47,129 nucleotides of DNA from Mariniblastus sp. (GCA_028823415.1 JAPKBL010000029.1:1-47129), one strand, 5' to 3'. Shown: positions 1-9,265, numbered from the stretch's first letter. Notes: generated by a model not told the origin, from the letters alone. Numbers and translations are program-made.

Positions 1-32
1 TACCCCATGGCAGGTCTAGCGGGATAATCCAA

Positions 33-473
33 TTACTCCGGTTCATACTTACCAAACGACCAAACAACGCGGTCTTCCGGTTGCACAGCGTACACCCCGG
101 AACTCTTGTCACCGAGAACATCATTGACTTGATATATCCAATTTTTGCCATCTGCGGCAAGATTATCGACTCCTCCAATGGAGGTAATGAACTTGTCCCC
201 CTTCAGCACTCCTGTCGATTCAAAGCCATATCCTCCCTTTTCAGCGGCTGCCTGAAGTGCTGAAAATACAGTGGTATCGTTCATGCAATCGACTTCGTTC
301 TGAAGGCTAGAACGGTCAGAACCAAATAGAATCTCCACATGAACCGTGCCGATCACCAAATTAGGATTGGCGGTCTTGGGGTTCGCTCCGTTTCCCCCTG
401 AGTCGGCACACCCCGATAACACCAAAAGAACTCCACAGATCAACAACCTCGCCACCGTTAGTCTTTGTTTCAT
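33..473 (-). CDS. DUF4430-like lipoprotein
   Basis: A 146-residue exported lipoprotein. The N-terminus has a short positive stretch, a hydrophobic segment (about residues 9-19) and a lipobox LSGC with the acylated cysteine at residue 22, so it should be membrane-anchored. The rest resembles DUF4430 (the transcobalamin C-terminal-like fold): a strand with TVHVEILFG, a helix starting TVFSALQAAAEKGG, and a C-terminal NWIYQVND followed by EDRVVWSFGKYE. Proteins with this domain often display ligand- or surface-binding functions, but the ligand here cannot be told. It is transcribed divergently from the beta-oxidation gene, with 177 bp between them. The domain assignment rests on motif recognition only. 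Confidence 0.72.
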   Translation of the reverse strand: MKQRLTVARLLICGVLLVLSGCADSGGNGANPKTANPNLVIGTVHVEILFGSDRSSLQNEVDCMNDTTVFSALQAAAEKGGYGFESTGVLKGDKFITSIGGVDNLAADGKNWIYQVNDVLGDKSSGVYAVQPEDRVVWSFGKYEPE

Positions 474-546
474 CGTTTCGTCCGCCTTTTCACGCCATTG
501 ACTGCTTCATGCGCTTGGTCCGTGCCGCCACGCGCCAGGGATATTT

Positions 547-587
547 CTTGGGTTTAAGATTTCCCAAGTTCAATATAACAGAACTTG
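547..587. promoter_or_regulatory. Overlapping inverted repeats in divergent intergenic region
   Basis: Two overlapping inverted repeats lie between the lipoprotein and the beta-oxidation gene. The first is CTTGGG (547-552), 10 nt, CCCAAG (563-568). The second is CAAGTTC (565-571), 9 nt, GAACTTG (581-587). They share bases 565-568, so they could be alternative hairpins or operator half-sites. The second encloses an ATATAAC stretch that could be a -10 element. An operator for a fatty-acid-responsive repressor is only an inference. Confidence 0.35.
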
Positions 588-650
588 TTTGCATTGGATT
601 CGATTTTTCTACGGTCGGTATTCTTTAAACGGTAGAAAGATGGACTTAGG

Positions 651-2813
651 ATGACGACATTAGAAGATGAAATTTCGCAAAGCTACAATATGCCAGACCC
701 AACCAACACGATTGTCAACGTAACTTACCCGCATACGGGCATCGCCATGATCAACATGGATGCACCGGAATCGGCGGCAAACATTTTAGACGAGCAACTG
801 TTTTCCGAGCTCGATCGCACGATGGCCGAACTGATGGAACAGGACGACCTCCAGGGTGTTATTTTATTTTCAGCTAAGCCAACCATTTTTATCGCCGGTG
901 CAGATCTAAAAAGAATTGCCGCGACACTCGACTGGCCAGAGAAAAAGATTGTCGAATTCTGCCAACGGGGTAGAGCGGTAATGGCTCGATTCAGCCGCTG
1001 TCCTTTTGTTTCTATTGCTGCGATTCATGGTGCTTGCGTGGGTGGCGGACTCGAACTCCCCTTGTGGTGTGACTTGAGAATCGCCACCAGTGACCGCCGG
1101 ACAATCTTGGGGCTGCCCGAAGTAAAACTAGGATTGGTGCCGGGCTGGGCAGGTACCGCTCGGCTGCCCCGCATTACCAATCTGGATATCGCCGTGGACT
1201 TGATCACCAGCGGACGACTGATATCTGCCAGTGAAGCCAATTCGATGGGCTTGATCGATGCGGTGGTACCGCAGGAAGCACTGATCGAAGAAGCCGTCAA
1301 AATGATCCAGCGCGTTTCGATTTCTGAGTCGTTTATTTTTGACCGGAAAAAAATCATGGGGCCAGTCGACGCCGTCGGCGATCTTGAAGCGATCGTGCTG
1401 AAGTACGGCAAACGGATCATTGAAAATAAAGAAATCTTCCCGTTCGCTCCAACCGTCGTGCTGGAACACATGACGCGCTCTGCTAGTTTGCCGATCAAAG
1501 CAGCCTGGAATTCCGAGTCCGTCGCGATGGCCCAAGTCTATGGCAGTCCTGCAAGCCGCGGATTAATTAATCATTTCTTTCTCGTCGATCACAATAAAAA
1601 ACAGCCTGGTTTGGTCGACATGAAATTACCACCAGCAAAAATTCGCAAAGTTGGCATCGTCGGCGCGGGACTGATGGGACAGGCAATCGCCAAAAACTGC
1701 CTACAACGCGGTCTCGACATTGTCCTTCTGGATGCGAACGCTGAAATTCAGCAGTCTGTCGCCAGTCAATTAAAACGCGAACACCCCGATCGCACGATCG
1801 AGTCCAGTGAAAATTACGAGGCATTGGCAGGCTGTGAGCTGGTCATCGAATCGGTCGTTGAAACCGTTGCCGTTAAAACATTAGTGCTTCAAAAAATTGA
1901 ATCCGCGGTCAACGACGCGACCTTAATCGCCTCCAACACTTCGGCAATTCCAATTGAAACGCTCGCCAACAGTCTCAACCGTCCTGCAAATTTTTGTGGC
2001 ATCCACTTTTGTCATCCAGAATTGATGTCGCTTGTCGAGGTCGTGTGCGGCCCCGAATCATCCGAGCAGACCATTGCAACCGCCGTTAAATTTGTGAAGT
2101 CACTTCGTAAAATGCCAGTCGCAATGAACGACGGAGCAGGGTTTGTCGTGAACCGGTTGCTGGCTGCGATGATTGACCAAGCCCTGCGCATTTTCACCAA
2201 TGGGACCTCCATTGAAGCCATCGACTCTGCGATGCGAGAGTTCGGATTTCCTGGTGGGCCGTTTGAGATCATCGACGTTATCGGAGTCGATACTTGCCTC
2301 TACGCCGGTCGTACGATGTGGGAATCCGGTTCACAGTGTGTAACACTCTCACCCATCCTTCCGCGGTTAGTGAAATCCGGTTTTCTGGGTCGAAAAAAAG
2401 GAAAAGGATTTTACGCCTACCCCGATGCTCGCGGCCCACGGCAATGGGACGCGGACCTGCTATCGATTATTGAAATCTATCGCAACGAAAAAGACCAATC
2501 CCAACTGCTCAACGAAAAACTAATCGTCACTCAAATCCTCTCAGCGATCGTACTCGAGGCGACTCGAATTATCGAAGAAGAAATCGTCGAAGACTTCCGA
2601 GACATCGACCTTTGCATCATCGAGGGATTTGGATTTCCACCGCATCATGGGGGAATTTTATTCTGGGCTGATCAGGTTGGAATCGACACTGTCCTGCAAA
2701 CACTCACCAGTCTCGGCAAGAATGATTCCAACATTGCTCCCAACTCGGCGATTCGCTTACAAGCAAAAAATCAAACCCCCTTTTACCCTACGCTAACGCC
2801 TCCAACGAAGTGA
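651..2813 (+). CDS. fadJ: Fatty acid oxidation complex alpha subunit (enoyl-CoA hydratase / 3-hydroxyacyl-CoA dehydrogenase)
   Basis: A 720-residue cytoplasmic bifunctional enzyme for two steps of beta-oxidation: hydration of enoyl-CoA and NAD-dependent oxidation of 3-hydroxyacyl-CoA. The N-terminal crotonase domain (about 20-300) has the CoA/oxyanion segment AGADLK and both catalytic glutamates, in GGGLE (E135) and GLPE (E157). The dehydrogenase domain starts near 331 with the Rossmann motif GAGLMG (338-343) and has the catalytic pair H452 (GIHFCHPE) and E463 (SLVEVV). The C-terminal dehydrogenase repeats (about 500-700) include GRKKGKGFY and GFGFPPHHGG. Length matches FadB/FadJ proteins. 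No thiolase (FadA/FadI) gene is adjacent. An ATG at 690 is an alternative start. FadB versus FadJ cannot be decided from sequence alone. Confidence 0.93.
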   Translation: MTTLEDEISQSYNMPDPTNTIVNVTYPHTGIAMINMDAPESAANILDEQLFSELDRTMAELMEQDDLQGVILFSAKPTIFIAGADLKRIAATLDWPEKKIVEFCQRGRAVMARFSRCPFVSIAAIHGACVGGGLELPLWCDLRIATSDRRTILGLPEVKLGLVPGWAGTARLPRITNLDIAVDLITSGRLISASEANSMGLIDAVVPQEALIEEAVKMIQRVSISESFIFDRKKIMGPVDAVGDLEAIVLKYGKRIIENKEIFPFAPTVVLEHMTRSASLPIKAAWNSESVAMAQVYGSPASRGLINHFFLVDHNKKQPGLVDMKLPPAKIRKVGIVGAGLMGQAIAKNCLQRGLDIVLLDANAEIQQSVASQLKREHPDRTIESSENYEALAGCELVIESVVETVAVKTLVLQKIESAVNDATLIASNTSAIPIETLANSLNRPANFCGIHFCHPELMSLVEVVCGPESSEQTIATAVKFVKSLRKMPVAMNDGAGFVVNRLLAAMIDQALRIFTNGTSIEAIDSAMREFGFPGGPFEIIDVIGVDTCLYAGRTMWESGSQCVTLSPILPRLVKSGFLGRKKGKGFYAYPDARGPRQWDADLLSIIEIYRNEKDQSQLLNEKLIVTQILSAIVLEATRIIEEEIVEDFRDIDLCIIEGFGFPPHHGGILFWADQVGIDTVLQTLTSLGKNDSNIAPNSAIRLQAKNQTPFYPTLTPPTK

Positions 2814-2927
2814 AAAACCAAAGTGTGGACGTGCGCCGGGAATTTCTCAATGAGTTAAGCTCAAAGGCAAACTGCGGTCCTAGGAGTGGTCTACGACGCC
2901 CAAATTCGATGGACAAGGCGAATTCTG

Positions 2928-3293
2928 ATGAGAGACGCGTTCAAACAAACCGCATGGTACTTGGTAAGCATCTACTTGCTTGCGGTGTATCTCACGTTTT
3001 TTCACTTGCTCAATGGTGCCGACGCAAAGCAAGTTCAGGGGATCGGAGCGGCGTTTTCAGCAATCTGGCTCTCAAGTTGCTTTGTCTTTCAAAACTGTTT
3101 TAGAAATCGTTTTGAATTTAGTATCCACGCGTTGCTGACGCTGGACTTTTGCTTCGAGTCATTAGTAACCAATCACAATGGCGACTCGTTCTATTATTGC
3201 GCGGCAGGGTTTTGGGCCGTTTTTCTTTTCTACCATCATCTGCCCTTGAGGCAGCCAAGCATTAGCCCACACGGGAATACCGCCACGACATAA
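2928..3293 (+). CDS. Small multi-pass membrane protein, unknown function
   Basis: A 121-residue protein with about four hydrophobic segments (roughly residues 9-27, 38-57, 65-82 and 88-105), rich in Phe, Tyr and Leu; it would sit in a membrane. The frame is open from a GTG at 2886, but the ATG at 2928 begins a sensible N-terminus (MRDAFKQTAWYL) directly before the first hydrophobic segment and has a weak purine-rich stretch upstream. It follows the beta-oxidation gene by 114 bp on the same strand and ends 20 bp before the convergent sigma factor gene. I do not recognise a family. Confidence 0.5.
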   Translation: MRDAFKQTAWYLVSIYLLAVYLTFFHLLNGADAKQVQGIGAAFSAIWLSSCFVFQNCFRNRFEFSIHALLTLDFCFESLVTNHNGDSFYYCAAGFWAVFLFYHHLPLRQPSISPHGNTATT

Positions 3294-3313
3294 CCCTGAG
3301 GAACTTATTCACC

Positions 3314-3955
3314 TTACTCTTGATAAAGCTCGGGGAACACTTCTTGTGACAAGCCCTGTCGCTTGATCAACATTCGTAATCTCGAGAGAAAATCAAACTT
3401 GAAATTTGCCACCTGTTGCTCAGTCATGTCCAGCATTTCAGCCGCTTCTTTATTGGGGTAACCTCGAACCACCAACAACTCAATGCATTTGAGTTTTTCC
3501 CAATCGCCTTTTGCCTGCCACTTATCGACCTGAGAAGCAATCGCTTCAGTAATTGCATCCTCTTCAATTCGCTTGCGTTCGACACTACGGGCGATACTGC
3601 TTGCAGGACGGGCAGGGCCCGGCAGTTGCCACTGCCCACTCGAATCAGATCCAGAAGATAATGGGATCGAAGGTCGTCGCCCCTCCCGTCGTAAGTGATC
3701 CGTCAACTTGTAGGCGCAGATTGAAAACAAATAGGACTCTAACGCGCGACGACCATCATAATTCGGAAGGCTGTTGAGAAACCCAACAAAAGCTTCCTGC
3801 ACAATGTCTTCACTGGCCGATCGGTTCGACAGACGACTATCGACAAAGGACAGCAATCGACCCTCGTACCGCGCAATCAGATCAGTCCAAGCATCCGAAT
3901 CGCCAGAACGAATCCTCGCAATTAAAATTCGATCGATTTCACTTGAACGTTTCAT
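3314..3955 (-). CDS. Sigma-70 family (ECF-like) RNA polymerase sigma factor
   Basis: A protein of 213 residues from the ATG at 3955. Region 2 is visible as a helix around YEGRLLSFVDSRL, then SEDIVQEAFVGFLNSL and ESYLFSICAYKLTDHLRR, typical of core binding and -10 recognition. Region 4 is LKCIELLVVRGYPNKEAAEML followed by a helix-turn-helix (MTEQQVANFKFDFLSRLR). The linker is Ser/Pro/Gly rich. The frame also opens at 4015, but the 20 extra residues do not look like sigma sequence and an ACAGG stretch precedes the ATG at 3955. No anti-sigma gene is next to it; the upstream same-strand neighbour is an FHA protein, suggesting control by Ser/Thr phosphorylation (inference). Confidence 0.85.
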   Translation of the reverse strand: MKRSSEIDRILIARIRSGDSDAWTDLIARYEGRLLSFVDSRLSNRSASEDIVQEAFVGFLNSLPNYDGRRALESYLFSICAYKLTDHLRREGRRPSIPLSSGSDSSGQWQLPGPARPASSIARSVERKRIEEDAITEAIASQVDKWQAKGDWEKLKCIELLVVRGYPNKEAAEMLDMTEQQVANFKFDFLSRLRMLIKRQGLSQEVFPELYQE

Positions 3956-4201
3956 AAGCCTGTTGCATGGGAAATTGGTTTCCCCGATCGTGTCCCACGC
4001 ACCGCCGAAATGCAAGTCGAAGTGAAAAAATGAATCCCATTTATCTTTGATTTACGGCCTCAAACGTGGCAACGAAACATAATCAAGGGCAATCCAAACA
4101 CTTCGTCGGGCAAAACAACGCCACTCTACAGAGACATAGGTTTTCGGATTCGTCGCTCCTGCAAAGTCACGCACCGACAAAAGGCGTAGAAATCAAGAAC
4201 G

Positions 4202-5071
4202 CTATTTCGGAAAATTTTTGAGAATACCATCAAGCGTTGCATCGCTTTGGCGGCCCGATTGCTGCGATTGCTCGCCTAATGAGCTTTCCGAAGGGTTCAG
4301 GGGAATCCCCGAATATCCGGCATCTGATTTCTGGTTTTCGAGAGATTCGGTGGGAGTTCGAGGCGGCACCTCTTGATCCTCGGAACTGAATTGAAAAACA
4401 GAGCTATCGGTGAGCGTCTCTCGCCCAACGAAACTAGCCGATGTATCCGACGGCTCGTCGCTGCAATCCGGTTCCCCGAATAAAACCGGATCGGTCGGTT
4501 GCCCTGAAATGACTCCAGCAGGCTCAATGGCCTCTGTAACCGGAAGAGAATTTGCCATTGGCAATTCGCTCAGCGAACCGCTTCCGAGCTGATGTGCTGT
4601 TGCTATCGGGATCGGCTCCGCTGCTTGAGACAATTCGTCTACGGAGGTCGCGGGTAGATAAACACCGGTGGCCTCGTTGAACACCACTTCTTTGACGACC
4701 GGAATGGCCGCGGTCTCTGATTGGCCAACCAAATCGGCAAGCGTCTCATCCGCAACAGGACTGACCGCCCCAGGCCCCAGCTCGTAAACGGCCCGAAACG
4801 TGATATTCCCGAGCGTCAACAGTTGATTGGGATCTAGAGGCTGATCACATTCGATTCGAGTGCTGTTGAGATAAGTCCCGTTGAGTGACCCTAAATCACG
4901 CACGAAAAGCCGTCCGTCTTGCTCGTAGATTTCAGTGTGCTTCCGACTAACCAATGCATGGGGCACCGTGAGTCCAGCCTCTTTCCCCCTGCCAATCACG
5001 ACAGGGAGATCCAGACTCACCTCTGTTTTCTTCGCATCACCACCGACCACGACGAGCTTGGCTTCGAGCAT
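4202..5071 (-). CDS. FHA domain protein with disordered C-terminal tail
   Basis: A 289-residue cytoplasmic protein. The N-terminal forkhead-associated domain (about 5-100) has the phosphothreonine-binding residues expected of the fold: GR (27-28), SRKH (42-45) and NGT (64-66). FHA domains read phosphothreonine written by Ser/Thr kinases. The remaining 180 residues are rich in Ser, Glu, Pro and Asp without obvious structure and could carry phosphosites. An AGGA stretch sits about 8 nt before the ATG. The sigma factor gene follows 246 bp downstream on the same strand, suggesting a shared regulatory circuit. No kinase is in the window. Confidence 0.85.
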   Translation of the reverse strand: MLEAKLVVVGGDAKKTEVSLDLPVVIGRGKEAGLTVPHALVSRKHTEIYEQDGRLFVRDLGSLNGTYLNSTRIECDQPLDPNQLLTLGNITFRAVYELGPGAVSPVADETLADLVGQSETAAIPVVKEVVFNEATGVYLPATSVDELSQAAEPIPIATAHQLGSGSLSELPMANSLPVTEAIEPAGVISGQPTDPVLFGEPDCSDEPSDTSASFVGRETLTDSSVFQFSSEDQEVPPRTPTESLENQKSDAGYSGIPLNPSESSLGEQSQQSGRQSDATLDGILKNFPK

Positions 5072-5573
5072 ATATTATTCCTAAATATCCAACTTTTGAA
5101 ATTCAGACCTCGTTGCAAAATCATACCCTAGAAATCGTAAAACTCAGAATGATTTCCACGAATGATCGACTGAAAAACCGCACAGGCATCCAGTCTTCCA
5201 TTAAAACCCACTATTGGAGCAATCATCATCTTAAGGGATTCGCCTCCAGGATCAAATGACGAATCTCTAGATTCTTCACTTCGCGCTCACACCACGCAGT
5301 CAGCCAGCACATAACGTGGGAAAAAATTCTTCAAAAATTCGAATTCGGGGCGCACAAAAAAGAAAACACTAAACTTGGAAAAATCGGGGTTTATTCATGC
5401 CTAAGGCTGGATGATCATCAAAATAAAAGCCGAAAGTCATGAAATAAATGGCTCACTAAGCCATTTGTGGCGTGGGACGAGGTAGCACTTGCAGCACTTA
5501 TTTTCCCACGTATAATCCGAACTTACAGAATTCGAAGCCGTAATAGTTTCGAAATCAAATGGAATGGATTTAT
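5072..5573. other. Gene-free interval between FHA gene and tRNA-Gly
   Basis: About 500 bp without a credible ORF. It should hold the leftward promoter of the FHA gene and carries the tRNA promoter at its right end. A perfect 8-bp hairpin with a 5-nt loop (AAATGGCT, CACTA, AGCCATTT) lies at 5446-5466, about 20 bp upstream of the tRNA promoter; its role is unknown. Confidence 0.5.
5489..5516 (+). promoter_or_regulatory. Sigma-70-type promoter for tRNA-Gly
   Basis: TTGCAG (5489-5494), a 16-bp spacer and a consensus TATAAT (5511-5516) lie 57 bp upstream of the tRNA start. Spacing and hexamers fit a housekeeping promoter reading into the tRNA. Confidence 0.6.
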
Positions 5574-5999
<426 letters not shown>

Positions 6000-7460
6000 G
6001 TGAATACTGAGACCATTGAAACTGAAGAAAAAGAAAAACTGGATCTTGCCGTCGAGGTCAAAGAAACAAGTGCCTGCGAACGTCACGTCACCGTTACGGT
6101 TCCCCGCTCCGACATCGAAAAGTATTTCGACAAGCAGTTTGACGAACTTGTACCCCGCGCCGAAGTCCCTGGATTTCGCATTGGCAAGGCACCTCGCCAG
6201 TTGGTCGAGAAAAAGTTTCGCAAACAACTTACCGGACAGGTGAAAGGCTCCATCCTCATGGACAGCCTCTCTCAGGTAAGCGATTCACAGGATTTTTCTG
6301 CGATCAGTGAACCGGATCTTGATTTTGAGCAGGTCGTCATTCCAGAAGAGGGCGACCTGACCTATGAATTCAATATCGAGGTACGACCTGAATTTGATCT
6401 TCCAGAGTGGAAGGGGCTTTCTCTCAAGAGACCCGAACGCGAGTTTACCGACGAAGACATCGATACACATATCGGGACCCTCTCTCAACAATTTTCCGAT
6501 CTGGCTCCAGTCGACGAAGCGGTCCAAGCGGGTGATCATGTCGTTTGCAACATCACCAGTCGGTTCGAAGACGCAGTCCTCAATACCGGCGAAGAGCAAT
6601 TAATTCAGGTGCGTCCAACGCTGAGTCTTTCCGACGCCACCATCGAAGAATTTGACAAGTTGATAGTCGGCGCCAAAGCGGATGATAAGAAAACCGCGAA
6701 CGTCGAGATCAGCGAGCACGCTGAAAATGAAGATCTTCGTGGAAAAACAATTGAAATCGATTTCGAAGTGCTCGACGTTAAACGCGTCGAATCTAAAAAT
6801 CCAGAGGAAATCGCCACCCAACTCGGTCTCGAATCTGTCGACAAACTGAAAGAGCTCGTTCGCTCATCAATGGAAGAACGACTTCAGTATGCTCAACGCG
6901 AAACAATTCGAGATCAAATCAGTAAAGTTTTAACTGAGTCAGCTGACTGGGAATTACCACCGGATCTCCTGCGTCGCCAATCAGGTCGGGAACTTGATCG
7001 CGCCGTAATGGAAATGCGGTCCAGCGGATTCTCGGAGCAGGAACTCGTTGCTCGTGAAAATACACTTCGTAAAAACATCCTTGAAAAAACAGAAACGCTG
7101 CTCAAAGAGCACTTCATTCTTGAGCGAATCGCGGAACAAGAGACGGTCGAAGATGAACCCCAAGATTACGAAGTCGAAATCGCTCGAATCGCAATGCAGC
7201 AAAACGATTCGCCTCGGAGAGTTCGCGCCAGTCTCGAGAGAGCCGGACAGATGGACTCTCTTCGAAATATGATCATCGAGCGAAAAGTGATTGATCTGAT
7301 CACCGAGAGTGCCAACTTCGAAGGCACCGATTATGAAACCAACGAAAAACCTGAATCCTCCGCCCTGACCTACTTTGCAGCGGGTCGGAAAGGGAATATT
7401 CCAGAAGCAAAATACGATGGCGGAGACGCTGAGCCGATTCCTGGAATGAGAAAAGATTAA
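6000..7460 (+). CDS. tig: Trigger factor (ribosome-associated chaperone / PPIase)
   Basis: A 486-residue chaperone that binds the ribosomal exit tunnel and shields nascent chains. The ribosome-binding loop signature GFRIGKAP is at about 58-65, within an N-terminal domain of about 150 residues. A divergent FKBP-like domain follows (about 160-255), then a long helical substrate-binding C-terminal domain with charged heptad-like stretches (about 260-440). The length is slightly above the usual 430-450 because of an N-terminal Glu/Lys extension and a low-complexity C-terminal tail. The GTG start is supported by AAGGAAA about 6 nt upstream. It precedes two clpP genes, the classical tig-clpP order; clpX is not in the window. 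Confidence 0.95.
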   Translation: MNTETIETEEKEKLDLAVEVKETSACERHVTVTVPRSDIEKYFDKQFDELVPRAEVPGFRIGKAPRQLVEKKFRKQLTGQVKGSILMDSLSQVSDSQDFSAISEPDLDFEQVVIPEEGDLTYEFNIEVRPEFDLPEWKGLSLKRPEREFTDEDIDTHIGTLSQQFSDLAPVDEAVQAGDHVVCNITSRFEDAVLNTGEEQLIQVRPTLSLSDATIEEFDKLIVGAKADDKKTANVEISEHAENEDLRGKTIEIDFEVLDVKRVESKNPEEIATQLGLESVDKLKELVRSSMEERLQYAQRETIRDQISKVLTESADWELPPDLLRRQSGRELDRAVMEMRSSGFSEQELVARENTLRKNILEKTETLLKEHFILERIAEQETVEDEPQDYEVEIARIAMQQNDSPRRVRASLERAGQMDSLRNMIIERKVIDLITESANFEGTDYETNEKPESSALTYFAAGRKGNIPEAKYDGGDAEPIPGMRKD

Positions 7461-7531
7461 TGCCTGCAGACTCGTGCAGTTTTGTGGCGAGACATCCTTG
7501 CTTTACCCGCTGGAATGATTGAATAACGCTC

Positions 7532-7559
7532 CCAATGGATGCCCCTTGGCATCCATTGG
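7532..7559 (+). terminator. Hairpin after tig, probable terminator
   Basis: A perfect 12-bp stem (CCAATGGATGCC pairing with GGCATCCATTGG) with loop CCTT, 72 bp after the tig stop. The following sequence (CTTGTTATTG) is only moderately T-rich, so it may be a weak intrinsic terminator or an mRNA-stabilising 3' hairpin. Confidence 0.5.
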
Positions 7560-7761
7560 CTTGTTATTGAAGCAAAATCATCCGCCACAACGATGAACCA
7601 ATCTTTCCTTCGCATCGTATTCTCCGGATTCGAAATCATAAATCGGTCACCCCACAAGGCTCTTTCCAATATATTTGTCAAATGCCAAAAGTGTGTCCAC
7701 CGAAACCGTTTCTCACCTTGCCTCCGTTTTAGATTCTCGATAGCTTAAATGCTCGGTTAAT

Positions 7762-7787
7762 GATGTATTTCACCGATGCATTTCACC
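7762..7787. repeat. 13-bp tandem direct repeat upstream of clpP1
   Basis: GATGTATTTCACC (7762-7774) is followed immediately by GATGCATTTCACC (7775-7787), with one mismatch. It ends 43 bp before the TTG start, where a direct-repeat operator could act. Function is inferred. Confidence 0.45.
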
Positions 7788-7830
7788 GTAACCACGCAAT
7801 CCATTCATTACGCTTGTAAAGGACTTTGTC

Positions 7831-8526
7831 TTGAACGGCATTTCACAAATTAAAAACGGATCAGTCATGAGTAACTTCGGTTCAACCACAGGATCAGTTA
7901 TGCGGGATCCACTTTCCGAAATACAAAATTCATACTCCACGGCCTCGTACCAACGCCAGCGTCAAATGACACTGGGCGATCTGCTTTTGGAAAACCGAAT
8001 CGTTTTCCTGCAGGGCGAGATCCACACCGGGAATGCCAATGAATTGGTCATGAAATTGCTCTATCTGCAAAGTGAGAACAAGAAAAAGCCAATCAACTTT
8101 TACCTCAACTCTCCCGGGGGTGACGTGATTGCTACCATGGCCATTTACGATGTGATGCAAATCATGTCTTGCCCGGTAGCAACGTTTTGTGTGGGCCAGG
8201 CGGCCAGTGGCGCCGCAGTATTGCTCGCTGGCGGTACCAAAGGCCAACGCTTCTGTTTGCCCAATTCGAGAGTTATGATTCACCAGCCTCACGGTGGTGT
8301 CGGTGGTCAGGTAAGCGACATTGAAATTCAAGCCGACGAAATTCTTCGAAACCGAACCGTTCTCAACGAAATTCTGGCCAAACACACCGGCCAAACCGTT
8401 GAGCAAATCGCCAAAGATACTGATCGTGACTTTTTCCTCACCGCCGAACAAGCTAAAGCGTACGGCGTGGTTGACGAAATTACGATTCGGAAATCCACCG
8501 ACGATGACGACGACGACGACGATTAA
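7831..8526 (+). CDS. clpP: ATP-dependent Clp protease proteolytic subunit (ClpP paralogue 1)
   Basis: A 231-residue serine peptidase subunit of the Clp barrel. The triad is intact: S126 in GQAASGA, H151 in MIHQPHGG and D200 in DRDFFL. It also has the substrate-binding strand NSPGGDV (about 93-99). Compared with E. coli ClpP the N-terminus is about 20 residues longer, and the C-terminus ends in eight consecutive aspartates. AAAGGA lies about 9 nt before the TTG at 7831; the ATG at 7867 is an equally plausible start and would give 219 residues. It is followed by a second clpP, with which it may form mixed rings, as known in other bacteria with paired ClpPs (inference). Confidence 0.94.
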   Translation: MNGISQIKNGSVMSNFGSTTGSVMRDPLSEIQNSYSTASYQRQRQMTLGDLLLENRIVFLQGEIHTGNANELVMKLLYLQSENKKKPINFYLNSPGGDVIATMAIYDVMQIMSCPVATFCVGQAASGAAVLLAGGTKGQRFCLPNSRVMIHQPHGGVGGQVSDIEIQADEILRNRTVLNEILAKHTGQTVEQIAKDTDRDFFLTAEQAKAYGVVDEITIRKSTDDDDDDDD

Positions 8527-8657
8527 TTTCAAAATGATTCAAAACCAGTCGACCAATGGGCTATCAGTTCATGGACGGCTGTGGCGACTTGACGCCGGCA
8601 TACACAAAACATCTTAACTTTCATTAATTTTCAAACGGTCAATCGGAGTAGAAGCTT

Positions 8658-9251
8658 ATGTCCTACGTTCCCTACGTGGTCGATAATTCAGGTCGCGAAG
8701 AACGGGTTTACGACATTTACAGTCGACTTTTGAGGGACCGCATCATTTTTCTCGGCCAACAAGTAACCGCTGATCTGGCGAACTCGTTGGTCGCACAAAT
8801 GTTGTTCCTTCAATCAGAAGATCCGAAAAAAGATATTCACCTCTACATCAACTCTCCCGGTGGGAGTGTCACTGCGGGACTCGCAATCTATGACACGATG
8901 CAATTCATTTCGTGTGACGTAGCGACATATTGCCTCGGCCAAGCCGCGTCGATGGGCGCGATGCTACTGACTGCGGGCACCGCAGGTAAACGATACGCAC
9001 TGCCCAATGCAAGCATCATGATCCACCAACCGCTCGCCGGCATGCAGGGGACAGCCGAAGAAATCATGATTCACCGAAAAGAACTGCGCCGCGTGAAAGA
9101 ACGGCTTAACCTACTTCAAGTAAAACACACCGGTAAAACACTTGAAGAAATCGAAGCCAACACCGATCGTGACAATTTCATGACCGCCGAAGAGGCGCAG
9201 GAATTTAACTTGATCGATCAAGTGGTCACAAGCCTCGGCGAAACTCATTAA
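8658..9251 (+). CDS. clpP: ATP-dependent Clp protease proteolytic subunit (ClpP paralogue 2)
   Basis: A 197-residue ClpP close to the canonical type. The N-terminus [16 protein letters not shown] matches the usual mature start. The triad is S98 (GQAASMGA), H123 (MIHQPLAG) and D172 (DRDNF). The processing region is short. GGAG lies about 9 nt before the ATG. It lies 131 bp after the first clpP and 14 bp before the OsmC-like gene, suggesting a small stress operon. This copy looks more canonical than its neighbour, which has the acidic tail and long N-terminus. Confidence 0.96.
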   Translation: MSYVPYVVDNSGREERVYDIYSRLLRDRIIFLGQQVTADLANSLVAQMLFLQSEDPKKDIHLYINSPGGSVTAGLAIYDTMQFISCDVATYCLGQAASMGAMLLTAGTAGKRYALPNASIMIHQPLAGMQGTAEEIMIHRKELRRVKERLNLLQVKHTGKTLEEIEANTDRDNFMTAEEAQEFNLIDQVVTSLGETH

Positions 9252-9265
9252 AAGTAAAGACTCCC

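Larger units (their letters stand above)
7461..7830. other. Intergenic region tig-clpP1
   Basis: A 370-bp gap without a credible gene. It contains a strong hairpin shortly after tig (7532-7559) and a 13-bp tandem direct repeat (7762-7787) just upstream of the first clpP. No CIRCE-type heat-shock operator was seen. This suggests that tig ends at the hairpin and clpP has its own promoter. Confidence 0.45.

Noticed and set aside
2810..3103. 97-residue frame overlapping the beta-oxidation stop (GTGA)
   Set aside because: Although a stop-start overlap would allow coupling, the sequence has no features and competes with the membrane protein frame at 2928, which has clear hydrophobic segments.
7461..7830. 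CIRCE-type heat-shock operator upstream of clpP
   Set aside because: Looked for the TTAGCACTC / GAGTGCTAA pair; it is not present in the gap.
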